From contig NZ_QGGZ01000010.1 of NCBI RefSeq assembly GCF_003148825.1, positions 186,001 through 250,000 on the forward strand: 64,000 bases of DNA, read 5' to 3'. Source of the DNA: Streptomyces sp. CG 926 (lineage in GTDB: Bacteria; Actinomycetota; Actinomycetes; Streptomycetales; Streptomycetaceae). The notes beneath the pieces were generated by a model that worked only from the letters and a program-made list of their open reading frames with translations, was not told the DNA's origin and did not search any database. Positions within the stretch are counted from its first letter, which is position 1, and each line of letters starts with the position of its first letter. The translations under genes and the position numbers were made by a program. Of the stretch, positions 57,787 to 64,000 are shown piece after piece.

Positions 57787-59022
57787 TCAGAGGCGGGCCG
57801 CGCGGCCCAGGAGCAGGGTGCGTTCCCGCGCGTTCTGCGTGAGGGAGGCGGCCCGCTCGAACTCCGCTCGGGCCTCCTCGGTGCGGCCCAGCCGTGCCAG
57901 CAGGTCTCCCCGTACGCTCGGCAGCAAGTGGTAGGCGCGCAGGGCCGGTTCCCCGGCCAGGGCGTCGACCAGCGGCAGGGCCGCCGCCGGGCCGTCGGCC
58001 ATCGAGACGGCCACCGCCCGGTTGAGTTCCACCACCGGGGAGGGGACCAGCTGGGCGAGCCGTCCGTACAGTACGGCGATCCGCGGCCAGTCCGTGTCCT
58101 CGTAGCGGACCGCCGCCGCGTGGCAGCCGGCGATCGCGGCCTGGACGGAGTACGGGCCGCTGCCGGCCCGGCCCAGGGCCCGGGCGCCCCGGTGGATGAG
58201 CATGCGGTTCCATCGGGACCGGTTCTGGTCGGCGAGCAGCACCGGCTCCCCGTCGGGGCCGGTGCGGGTGGCGATCCGGGAGGCCTGGAACTCCAGCAGC
58301 GCGGCCAGGCCGTGCACCTCCGGCTCCTCGGGCATCAGGGCGGCCAGCACGCGGGCCAGTCGCAGCGCGTCCTCGCACAGGGCGGGCCGGACGAGGTCGT
58401 CGCCGGCGGTGGCCGAGTAGCCCTCGTTGAAGACGAGGTAGATGACCTCCAGGACCGAGGAGAGCCGTGCGTCGCGGTCGGCGCCGTACGGAACCTCGAA
58501 GGGCACCCCCGCCTTGGCCAGGGCCCGCTTCGCCCGGACGATGCGCTGCGCGACCGTGGCCTCGGAGGCGAGGAAGGCGCGGGCGATCTCCTGGGTGGTG
58601 AGGCCACCCATCAGGCGCAGGGTGAGCGCGATCCGGGCCTCGGTGGCGAGGACGGGGTGACAGGAGGTGAAGATCAGGCGCAGCAGGTCGTCGTCGATGT
58701 CCTCGGGGTCGGCCGGCTCGGCGGGCGCCGGCACGTCCTCCAGGCTCCGGCCGACCTCGGCGAGCTTGCGCGCGTAGGTCTCCTTGCGGCGGACGAGGTC
58801 GATCGCGCGGTGTTTGGCGGTGGTCATGAGCCAGGCGCCGGGCCGGTCCGGGACCCCCGCCTTCGGCCACTGCTCCAGGGCCGCGACGAGGGCGTCCTGG
58901 GCGATCTCCTCGGCGATGCCCACGTCCCGCACGACGCGGGCGACCGAGGCGATGATCCGCGCGGACTCGATCCTGAACACCGCTTCGACCGCTTGGGCCG
59001 CACTCACTGCCGTCACGGCCAC
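57787..59022 (-). CDS. ECF42-group RNA polymerase sigma factor with C-terminal TPR-like extension
   Basis: A 411-residue sigma factor, about twice the normal ECF length. Region 2 is RIIASVARVVRDVGIAEEIA to PGAWLMTTAKHRAIDLVRRK and region 4 HPVLATEARIALTLRLMGGL with TTQEIARAFLASEATVAQRI. The long C-terminal part (DARLSSVLEVIYLVFNEGYS onward, then ALPLVDALAGEPALRAYHLL) is the helical extension specific to ECF42 proteins and needed for their activity. The adjacent gene upstream encodes a DGPF/YCII protein, the constant genomic partner of this group. No anti-sigma factor is used by ECF42. The GTG start at 59022 lacks a good ribosome-binding site, and GTG 59016 is an alternative. Confidence 0.9.
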   Translation of the reverse strand: MAVTAVSAAQAVEAVFRIESARIIASVARVVRDVGIAEEIAQDALVAALEQWPKAGVPDRPGAWLMTTAKHRAIDLVRRKETYARKLAEVGRSLEDVPAPAEPADPEDIDDDLLRLIFTSCHPVLATEARIALTLRLMGGLTTQEIARAFLASEATVAQRIVRAKRALAKAGVPFEVPYGADRDARLSSVLEVIYLVFNEGYSATAGDDLVRPALCEDALRLARVLAALMPEEPEVHGLAALLEFQASRIATRTGPDGEPVLLADQNRSRWNRMLIHRGARALGRAGSGPYSVQAAIAGCHAAAVRYEDTDWPRIAVLYGRLAQLVPSPVVELNRAVAVSMADGPAAALPLVDALAGEPALRAYHLLPSVRGDLLARLGRTEEARAEFERAASLTQNARERTLLLGRAARL

Positions 59023-59074
59023 CCATCAGAGCAGCCGTGACGAGGCAGGGCAAATGCGGCGCGGGCGTGCGGGA

Positions 59075-59434
59075 TCACATCTCCTGGATCTCCCGGACCT
59101 CGGCGCTGATCTGCCACTCCACCGGGTGGATCTCGAGGAAGCGGCGGGTCCACTCGATGGCCTCGGCCTTGTCCTTGCACTGGCTGAGGGAGTAGCCGCC
59201 GACGACCTCCTTGGTCTCGGTGAAGGGGCCGTCGGTGTAGCTGATCTTCCCGCCGGACCAGCTGAGGCGGGTGGCCTCGGAGGTGGGGAGCAGTCCGGCG
59301 GTGTCGAGCATGACGCCGGCCTTGGTGATCTCCTCCAGGAGGGCGCCCATGCGCTGCTCGAACTCGGGCGGGAAGGCGGTGTCGGCGGGCAGGTCCTGCT
59401 CGTTGATGCGGATCATCGTCAGGAAGCGCGGCAT
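59075..59434 (-). CDS. YCII-related (DGPF domain) protein
   Basis: A 119-residue protein starting MPRFLTMIRINEQDLPADTA after a GAGGAG site. It contains the name-giving segment ISYTDGPFTETKEVVGGYSL (DGPF), flanked by EQRMGALLEEITKAGVMLDT and KDKAEAIEWTRRFLEIHPVE. DGPF proteins are small dimeric proteins of the YCII superfamily; their genes are the usual targets of ECF42 sigma factors, encoded here 53 bases downstream on the same strand. Their biochemical role is not settled. A candidate ECF42 promoter lies 52-78 bases upstream. Confidence 0.9.
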   Translation of the reverse strand: MPRFLTMIRINEQDLPADTAFPPEFEQRMGALLEEITKAGVMLDTAGLLPTSEATRLSWSGGKISYTDGPFTETKEVVGGYSLSQCKDKAEAIEWTRRFLEIHPVEWQISAEVREIQEM

Positions 59435-59485
59435 GGTGACTCCTCGGTCGGGAGGGCGGGGTCTCTCCCCGCCTCTCACCCCTGC

Positions 59486-59512
59486 GTCGAACGGGAGACG
59501 CCCGGATCGACA
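59486..59512 (-). promoter_or_regulatory. Candidate ECF42-dependent promoter of the DGPF gene
   Basis: On the minus strand TGTCGA (59512-59507) is followed after about 16 bases by TTCGAC/CGAC (59491-59486). ECF42 promoters studied in S. venezuelae have TGTCGA in the -35 region and CGA(T)C in the -10 region. The DGPF start codon is 52 bases downstream. Confidence 0.55.
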
Positions 59513-59675
59513 GCCTCCGGGAAATTCTTCGAAGTTTTTTCCGGAGCGGCCACCGCGGGCCCCCGTCCGGCCGTAGGTCCGGCGCCGCCCGAGGGCCCGG
59601 ACCAGGGCGTCCGGGCGGCCGGACCGGCATTCCGCGGCGGGCCCGCGCCGGGTTCGGTCCGTCGACGACGCTCGA

Positions 59676-59689
59676 CTACTCACGAGTAG
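59676..59689. promoter_or_regulatory. CTACTC-AC-GAGTAG inverted repeat before the small membrane protein gene
   Basis: Perfect 6-bp arms with a 2-base centre; the right arm overlaps a TAGGAT -10-like hexamer (59687-59692), 33 bases upstream of the start codon. A repressor site is likely. Confidence 0.45.
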
Positions 59690-59724
59690 GATCACGGCTC
59701 CGGACCCCTTCGAGAGGACCCCCG

Positions 59725-60090
59725 ATGCCACGCGTCTCCTCCCCCCTCCTGCTGGCCGGCCTGCTGGCCACGGCGGCGGTCGCCCACGCGGCCGCTCCGA
59801 GGAAGTTCGACGCGACCGTGCCCCGTTCGCTGCCGGGCAGCCCGCGCGGCTGGACGTACGCCAGCGGGGCGGCCGAACTGGCCCTCGCCGTCGGGGTCGC
59901 CCATCCGCGCACCCGCCGGGTGGCCGCGCTGGCCACGGCGGCCTTCTTCGTCGGCGTGTTCCCGGCGAACGTGAAGATGGCCGTCGACGCGCGCCACGGC
60001 TCCCCCCGTACCCGGGCCGTGACGCTCGGCCGACTGCCCTTGCAGGTGCCGCTGGTGCTCTGGGCCCGCAAGGTGGGCCGGGACGCCTGA
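59725..60090 (+). CDS. Small DoxX-like membrane protein
   Basis: A 121-residue membrane protein with three or four hydrophobic segments (LLLAGLLATAAVAHAAAPRK, GAAELALAVGVA, AALATAAFFVGVFPANVKMA, LPLQVPLVLWARKVG). The ATG at 59725 has GAGAGGA upstream. The F(P)AN-x-x-MA segment is seen in the DoxX/DoxD-like family, a group of small quinone- or redox-related membrane proteins. The function here is unknown. A likely operator covers the -10 region, so it is regulated, perhaps by a TetR-type protein. Confidence 0.75.
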   Translation: MPRVSSPLLLAGLLATAAVAHAAAPRKFDATVPRSLPGSPRGWTYASGAAELALAVGVAHPRTRRVAALATAAFFVGVFPANVKMAVDARHGSPRTRAVTLGRLPLQVPLVLWARKVGRDA

Positions 60091-60112
60091 GCCGCCGGGG
60101 CGGGTCCTGGCG

Positions 60113-60382
60113 TCAGCGGCTGTCTCCCGTCCAGTCCCAGTGGTCCGGGTCCCCCGCGCGGCGGCGGTAGTGGGCGCGGCCGCCCGCTCCGTAGCGCCCT
60201 ATCTCCGTCGGGAGCCTGGCCTCGTCCGCGAGCTGGGGCGCGCTCCAGCCGGTGATGTCCAGGAGGAGCCCGTCCAGCGGCCCGCCGACCAGCTCGCCGT
60301 AGGTGTGTCCGGGTCGCGGCCCGGGGTCGGGGTCCTCGTGGTCGGCGCCGTAGACCCGGCGCCGAAGCATCCTGTCGTCCAT
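60113..60382 (-). CDS. Small conserved hypothetical protein
   Basis: An 89-residue protein starting MDDRMLRRRVYGADHEDPDP. The central segment TYGELVGGPLDGLLLDITGW, with its GGPLDG turn, recurs in many short actinobacterial proteins, and the end HYRRRAGDPDHWDWTGDSR is charged and aromatic. No function is known. It could also start at a GTG 15 bases upstream. It is convergent with the DoxX-like gene. Confidence 0.65.
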   Translation of the reverse strand: MDDRMLRRRVYGADHEDPDPGPRPGHTYGELVGGPLDGLLLDITGWSAPQLADEARLPTEIGRYGAGGRAHYRRRAGDPDHWDWTGDSR

Positions 60383-60500
60383 ACCGCTCAGCTTCACAGT
60401 CACCACTGACAACGGACCCGGCGGCCGCGGGCCGGTGCGGCGGCGATGATGGGGGCCGCCCTCCCGATCCGGGGAGGCGCACGAGCGAGGAGCGACACGT

Positions 60501-60839
60501 ATGGCACGTCGGGTGCACCAGCCACTGGAGAACCAGGAGTTCGACTTCATCCTCTCGATGACGACCGGACCCGTTCTCGCGTACTTCTGCGGCACCTGGC
60601 CCAAGGCCGTCGAGGCGTGCCGCGCGATGGACGCCGTCGTCGGGGAGCTGACCGAGGAGTACGGCACACGGTTCACCGCCGTCCGCACCGACATGACCCG
60701 CTGCCCCGAGCCGACCAGGCGTTACGGGGTGACGGGCGCACCGACCGCCGTACTCATCAAGGACGGCGAGGCGGTCGCGAGTCAGGCGGGGCCGATGACG
60801 CGCGAGGAGTTCCGCGTGTTCCTGGACGCCCACCTCTGA
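60501..60839 (+). CDS. Thioredoxin-fold protein without CXXC
   Basis: A 112-residue protein with the beta-alpha-beta layout of thioredoxins, starting MARRVHQPLENQEFDFILSM; a GGAG site lies upstream. The usual WCGPC is replaced by VLAYFCGTWPKAVEAC: the first Cys is present, the fourth position is Trp, and another Cys follows nine residues later. The cis-Pro region is GVTGAPTAVLIKDGE, as expected. Without the second active-site Cys a normal dithiol exchange is unlikely; it may act as a monothiol or binding protein. It stands alone between the hypothetical gene and the BtrH-like gene. Confidence 0.8.
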   Translation: MARRVHQPLENQEFDFILSMTTGPVLAYFCGTWPKAVEACRAMDAVVGELTEEYGTRFTAVRTDMTRCPEPTRRYGVTGAPTAVLIKDGEAVASQAGPMTREEFRVFLDAHL

Positions 60840-60857
60840 GAGCCCTGGGGCTCGGGT

Positions 60858-61877
60858 TCAGAGCAGGGCGACGGCCCTGCGCTCCAGGGCGAGGGAGCCG
60901 TCCACCAGGGCGGCGAGCTCGTCGAAGAGGGCGCGCCGGCCGGGGGCGTCCGTGTCCGGGGCGGCCGCGCGCGCCAGTTCCGCGAGCCTGCTCCAGTTGC
61001 CGGCCGAGTCGCGGAACAGGGCGGCCGCCTCCGGCCGTCCCGCCAGGTCGAGGAAGTCCGCGTAGAGCGGGCGGGTGGCGCCGGGCGCGGTCCATTCCAC
61101 CTCCAGGCAGGTATGAAGCCGCCGGGTCCCGGCGAAGAAGGCCTCCGGGGAGCCGAAGCGGCGCTCCCAGCCGGTCCTGGTACGGACGTCGCGCAGCTGG
61201 GCCGCGAGCTTCTCCATGCCCGAGAAGCCGAAGTTGACGTCGAACCTGTTGCCCAGCACGGGCCCGGTGAGACGGGCGGCGGTGGCGGCCACGGCCCCGT
61301 CGATGTCGGGGGCGCCGACGGCGGGGCCGGTGGGTACGAGCATCCGGTGACGGCCCTTGCGGTGGCCGGTCCAGGCCTCGCCGAACTCCCGCTCCGCGAT
61401 CCGGTGCGGGGCGGATGCCCCGTCCTCGACGTACAGGACATCGCCCTCGTACCCGGCGAGGACCACGGTGTACGGCTCGGCTCCGACCATCTCGTCCGGG
61501 ATCCCGCCGTGCCACGGCAGCCGGGACCGGTCGACGGCGCAGAACACCGGCCGGCCGGCGTCGAGGGCGAATCGCACACGGTCCCAGCGGGGCCGGGAGC
61601 TGTGGGTGACCTCGTAGGGGACGCCGAGCCGGTCGAGGGCGGCTTCCACCCAGGGGTCGGGGTGGGCCTGCGCCACGATCGTCAGCAGGGGCGGGTGCCC
61701 GGCGTACTCGAAGACGAAGTACATGAACCCGATCCCGCCCGCGAGGCCCGCGACCAGTTCTTCCGCATGCACGCTGCCGAGCGCGTGCCGGACGAGGGAG
61801 CTCTCACGGTGCCGCCCGGTGCCGAAGTTCTCGTAGAGGAGCCCGGTGGGCTGCGGCAGGGGTGCCTGCTCGGTCAT
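60858..61877 (-). CDS. BtrH N-terminal domain (DUF4872-type) protein
   Basis: A 339-residue protein starting MTEQAPLPQPTGLLYENFGT. The N-terminal half (GTGRHRESSLVRHALGSVHA, GIGFMYFVFEYAG, VPYEVTHSSRPRWDRVRFAL, VDRSRLPWHGGIPDEMVGAE, PYTVVLAGYEGDVLYVEDGA) matches BtrH_N domains, a papain-like (C39-type) fold named after the butirosin acyltransferase BtrH. The C-terminal half is helical and fits DUF4872. In many members a Cys follows the first His of the motif; here the segment reads GRHRESS without Cys, so a thiol mechanism is doubtful. Role unknown. It is divergent from the DUF1304 gene. Confidence 0.75.
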   Translation of the reverse strand: MTEQAPLPQPTGLLYENFGTGRHRESSLVRHALGSVHAEELVAGLAGGIGFMYFVFEYAGHPPLLTIVAQAHPDPWVEAALDRLGVPYEVTHSSRPRWDRVRFALDAGRPVFCAVDRSRLPWHGGIPDEMVGAEPYTVVLAGYEGDVLYVEDGASAPHRIAEREFGEAWTGHRKGRHRMLVPTGPAVGAPDIDGAVAATAARLTGPVLGNRFDVNFGFSGMEKLAAQLRDVRTRTGWERRFGSPEAFFAGTRRLHTCLEVEWTAPGATRPLYADFLDLAGRPEAAALFRDSAGNWSRLAELARAAAPDTDAPGRRALFDELAALVDGSLALERRAVALL

Positions 61878-61990
61878 CGGGCCGGCGTAGCCGCGAGGTC
61901 CGACAGCCGGACTTCCTGTACGGTTGTCCAGGAAATACCGACACCCCTGCACACCACCCCGTTCACCGACCCCGAGAAGTGGAGGCGGCC

Positions 61991-62344
61991 ATGCACACGG
62001 TCGCTCAGATCCTGATCGGCCTCGTGGCCGCGCTACACGTGTACTTCATGGTTCTGGAGATGTTCCTGTGGCAGCGGCCCCCGGGGCGGGCGCTGTCCGG
62101 CTTCGACGCGGACACCGCCCGCCTCACCGCACCGCTCGCCGCGAACCAGGGCCTCTACAACGGCTTCCTCGCCGCCGGCCTGGTCTGGTCGCTCGTCATC
62201 GACTCGCTCGCCACCCAGATCTTCTTCCTCGTCTGCGTGATCGTCGCCGGTGTCTACGGGGCGGCCACCGCCAACCGCCGGATCCTGGTGGCCCAGGCCC
62301 TGCCCGGCGCCCTCGCCCTCGGCGCGGCGCTGCTGGCCGCGTGA
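61991..62344 (+). CDS. DUF1304 family membrane protein
   Basis: A 117-residue membrane protein with four helices (VAQILIGLVAALHVYFMVLE, NQGLYNGFLAAGLVWSLVI, ATQIFFLVCVIVAGVYGAAT, LVAQALPGALALGAALL). The ATG at 61991 has GGAGGC 10 bases upstream. The LHVYFMVLEMFLW and NQGLYNGFLA segments are those of DUF1304 (DoxX-like small membrane proteins). No function is known. The stop overlaps the start of the TetR gene (GTGA), so the regulator is translated with it and probably controls this pair. Confidence 0.85.
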   Translation: MHTVAQILIGLVAALHVYFMVLEMFLWQRPPGRALSGFDADTARLTAPLAANQGLYNGFLAAGLVWSLVIDSLATQIFFLVCVIVAGVYGAATANRRILVAQALPGALALGAALLAA

Positions 62345-62988
62345 GCCCGGAGGATCCGCGTACGCCGGAGGATCCGCGTACGAAGGACCCGCGCGCGCAG
62401 GACCCTCGTACGGCCCGGACGAAGGGGCGGCTGCGGACGAGCCTGCTGGCCGAGTGCGCCGACCGGCCGCTCGCCGAGGTCAGCGTCTCGGCCGTGGTCC
62501 GCCGGGCCGGCGTCGGCCGCGCCACCTTCTACCTGCACTACGAGGACCTCACCGCGCTCGCCGTGGACGCGTGCGCGGACGTGGTGCACGCGGCGGTCGA
62601 CGCCCTGCACGCCTGGCAGACCGGCCCGTCCCCGCTCCCCCCGGCCCGTCCCCCCGCCGCGCTGGCCGCCTTCCTGGCGGAGGCGGCCGACCGGGCGCCG
62701 CTGTACCGGACCCTGCTCCTCCCGGGGGGCGACGGCCCGCTCGGCAGGCGCCTGCACCGGGAACTGCGCGCCCGGGCCGTGGCGGAGCGGGCGGCGGTGG
62801 GCGCCCCGCACCCCGAGCTGGTCGGGTCGGCGGTCGCGGCCGCGTTCACCGGTGTCCTCGCGGACTGGCTGCACGAGGACATCCGGGCGGATCCGGAGGC
62901 CTTGGCGGACCACCTGTGGCGGCTGCTGATGGCCCTGCACCGCGCGATCGGCCCCGTCGGCGGACCGGATCCGACCCGGCCCCGGTAG
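62341..62988 (+). CDS. TetR-family transcriptional regulator
   Basis: A 215-residue repressor starting at GTG 62341, coupled to the DUF1304 gene. The N-terminal region begins with three copies of an EDPRT/KDPR-type element (SPEDPRTPEDPRTKDPRAQD), a short low-complexity leader. The helix-turn-helix is LAEVSVSAVVRRAGVGRATF-YLHYEDL (residues about 42-68). The C-terminal domain is helical and Ala/Leu-rich, with LYRTLLLPGGDGPLGRRLHR. It probably represses its own operon. It ends at a bidirectional terminator. Confidence 0.85.
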   Translation: MSPEDPRTPEDPRTKDPRAQDPRTARTKGRLRTSLLAECADRPLAEVSVSAVVRRAGVGRATFYLHYEDLTALAVDACADVVHAAVDALHAWQTGPSPLPPARPPAALAAFLAEAADRAPLYRTLLLPGGDGPLGRRLHRELRARAVAERAAVGAPHPELVGSAVAAAFTGVLADWLHEDIRADPEALADHLWRLLMALHRAIGPVGGPDPTRPR

Positions 62989-63006
62989 CGGGCCGCCCGC
63001 AACGCA

Positions 63007-63039
63007 CGAAGCCCCGCCGGGCGGACCGGCGGGGCTTCG
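63007..63039. terminator. Strong bidirectional hairpin between TetR and cold-shock genes
   Basis: CGAAGCCCCGCCGG and CCGGCGGGGCTTCG form a perfect 14-bp stem with a GCGGA loop between convergent genes ending at 62988 and 63067. Confidence 0.9.
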
Positions 63040-63066
63040 CGTCACGGGCTCGGCTCGTGAAGTGGA

Positions 63067-63273
63067 CTACCTGAGGGGAACCACCCGCTCAGCCTGCGGA
63101 CCCTTGGGGCCCTGGGAGACGTCGTACTCGACGCGGGCGTTCTCCTCCAGCGACTTGAACCCGGTGGTCTCGATCGCGGAGAAGTGCACGAACACGTCGG
63201 GGCCGCCGTCGTCCTGCTGGATGAAGCCGAACCCCTTCTCCGAGTTGAACCACTTCACGATGCCTGTTGCCAT
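63067..63273 (-). CDS. Cold-shock domain protein (CspA family)
   Basis: A 68-residue single-domain RNA/DNA chaperone starting MATGIVKWFNSEKGFGFIQQ after an AAGGATCA site. RNP1 is KGFGFIQ and RNP2 DVFVHFS; the ending GPKGPQAERVVPLR is standard for actinobacterial CspA proteins. It melts RNA secondary structure and is usually highly expressed. The 205 bases upstream to the next gene leave room for a long 5' leader, as is common in cold-shock genes. Several paralogues normally exist per Streptomyces genome, so no symbol is given. Confidence 0.95.
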   Translation of the reverse strand: MATGIVKWFNSEKGFGFIQQDDGGPDVFVHFSAIETTGFKSLEENARVEYDVSQGPKGPQAERVVPLR

Positions 63274-63478
63274 CTGGCTGATCCTTCACAACGTTCCACT
63301 GCGGGCCGCACACGCGGCCGTCTCGATCCTGCCCAACGGTCCCCCGGAGCACACGCTGAACGCGGCCAACCGGAGCAAGGCGCGGATTCGAACTTCCGAC
63401 CGCCTTGTCCGCGAAAAGGGGGAGCGACCCGATCCGAAGCCCTTCGGAAGGCCTTTCGGGGGGCTTACGCCCTCGCGC

Positions 63479-63847
63479 TCACGCACCGCCGTCCGCGACG
63501 GGCAGCGACGCGGCGGGTCGGGGCCGAGGGGCCGCCGCGCGTGCCCGCCGCGGCCCGCCGACGCGGCAGCCCAGGCAGTCGGCATGCCCCGCGTGGGCGC
63601 CGGTGTCCCGGACGCGCCAGTCCCAGTCCGCCTCCGGCCGGGGTCCGCTCGGCTTGCCCCACCCGGCGAGGTGCAGCAGCCAGGTGACGATCCCGGCCAC
63701 GGCGACGACGCCGAGCCCGAGCCAGATCCCGGGGATCCAGGCCGCGCACACGGCGCCGCCCGCCCCCGCGAAGCCCAGCAGGGCCAGGGCCGTCCCGGTC
63801 CAGCCGGCCACCGTGTGGCCGAGGTCTACGTGGCCGTGCGCGCTCAT
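63479..63847 (-). CDS. Small membrane protein, HGxxPAAW-like family
   Basis: A 122-residue protein starting MSAHGHVDLGHTVAGWTGTA with two membrane helices (TVAGWTGTALALLGFAGAGG, LGLGVVAVAGIVTWLLHLAG). The cytoplasmic tail has paired Cys (DCLGCRVGG), preceded by His residues (TGAHAGHADC), which could bind a metal. Its opening and topology fit the Streptomyces family named after an HGxxPAAW motif, although the motif here is degenerate (HTVAGW). Function is unknown. It is divergent from the gene at the right edge. Confidence 0.75.
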   Translation of the reverse strand: MSAHGHVDLGHTVAGWTGTALALLGFAGAGGAVCAAWIPGIWLGLGVVAVAGIVTWLLHLAGWGKPSGPRPEADWDWRVRDTGAHAGHADCLGCRVGGPRRARAAAPRPRPAASLPVADGGA

Positions 63848-63923
63848 GGTTCTCCCTGGTCGGACCGACAGCAGTACGCTCGAAAGTCGGGAAGCTTATT
63901 TCGCAAGGTAAGCATCTCACTAA

Positions 63924-63936
63924 CTAAGTAACTTAG
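63924..63936. promoter_or_regulatory. CTAAGT-A-ACTTAG inverted repeat in an AT-rich promoter
   Basis: Perfect 6-bp arms around one A, in a stretch (63895-63948) that is AT-rich for this genome, 12 bases before the start codon of the last gene. A MarR- or TetR-type operator that blocks transcription is likely. Confidence 0.5.
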
Positions 63937-63948
63937 ACACTAAGGAGA

Positions 63949-64000
63949 ATGTGGGTGCAGGGCAAGACCCGCCCCCCGGCCACGGCCGGCGAGGCGATTT
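63949..64000 (+). CDS. Start of an unidentified gene cut by the window edge
   Basis: An AAGGAGA site at 63942-63948 precedes ATG 63949, giving MWVQGKTRPPATAGEAI before the sequence ends. A GTG at 63955 is an alternative start. The 17 residues do not identify a family. The AT-rich promoter with an inverted repeat suggests a regulator gene or a regulated transporter. Confidence 0.5.
   Translation, partial: MWVQGKTRPPATAGEAI

Noticed and set aside
63383..63400. TTCGAAC/GATTCGAAC tRNA T-loop-like sequence upstream of the cold-shock gene
   Set aside because: The flanking bases do not form a T stem, and no acceptor, D or anticodon arm is present on either strand.

Overview
The base composition (very high GC, strong third-position GC), frequent GTG starts, a rodlin gene, an ECF sigma/anti-sigma pair, a GH19 chitinase with a DasR-type site and many lipoproteins and secreted hydrolases point to the chromosome of a Streptomyces or a close relative. 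No phage, CRISPR array or intact insertion sequence was found; the only transposon trace is a decayed IS5-family remnant.

Layout. 1-13 kb: start of a ferredoxin reductase, DUF5302 protein, rodlin, chitinase, a large LuxR-type ATPase regulator, a secreted subtilase with P domain, DUF1838, GNAT, a GyrB/ParE fragment, an APH-type kinase, DUF1996, and an ECF sigma/anti-sigma operon. 12.9-14 kb: two tRNA-like modules on the minus strand, each with the 3' half of a tRNA placed before the 5' half, downstream of a conserved hypothetical gene. This is the most unusual part of the window and looks either like permuted tRNAs or, more likely, like a bacterial Y RNA (YrlA-type) tRNA mimic. 14-21 kb: LRV/HEAT-like protein, a translationally coupled pair of ATP-grasp ligases, two lipoproteins, the IS remnant, a DMT transporter and a zinc alcohol dehydrogenase.

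21.2-29.8 kb is a six-gene minus-strand operon that can be read as a complete pathway: aryl-CoA ligase fused to a thioesterase, a salicylyl-CoA 5-hydroxylase fused to an OYE-like domain, a nitrilase, a gentisate 1,2-dioxygenase, a maleylpyruvate hydrolase and a maleate isomerase, giving pyruvate and fumarate. 30-42.4 kb holds a LacI regulator surrounded by esterases, an MFS transporter, two PAP2 proteins (one without both catalytic histidines) and a secreted SurE; copies of a TTACACGTGTAA-like palindrome lie in front of several of these genes, suggesting one regulon. A SUKH protein sits inside it.

42.4-64 kb: amidase, DUF2330 protein, an ABC importer operon with HAD hydrolase and divergent GntR regulator, SDR/LysR pair, a second LRV protein, a LuxR pseudogene, an isolated NRPS-type condensation domain protein, an ECF42 sigma factor with its DGPF/YCII partner, thioredoxin-like, BtrH-like, DUF1304/TetR, a cold-shock protein and a small membrane protein. 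Many operons are bounded by strong perfect hairpins, which are listed as terminators. Start codons were chosen from ribosome-binding sites and overlaps, and are uncertain where stated.
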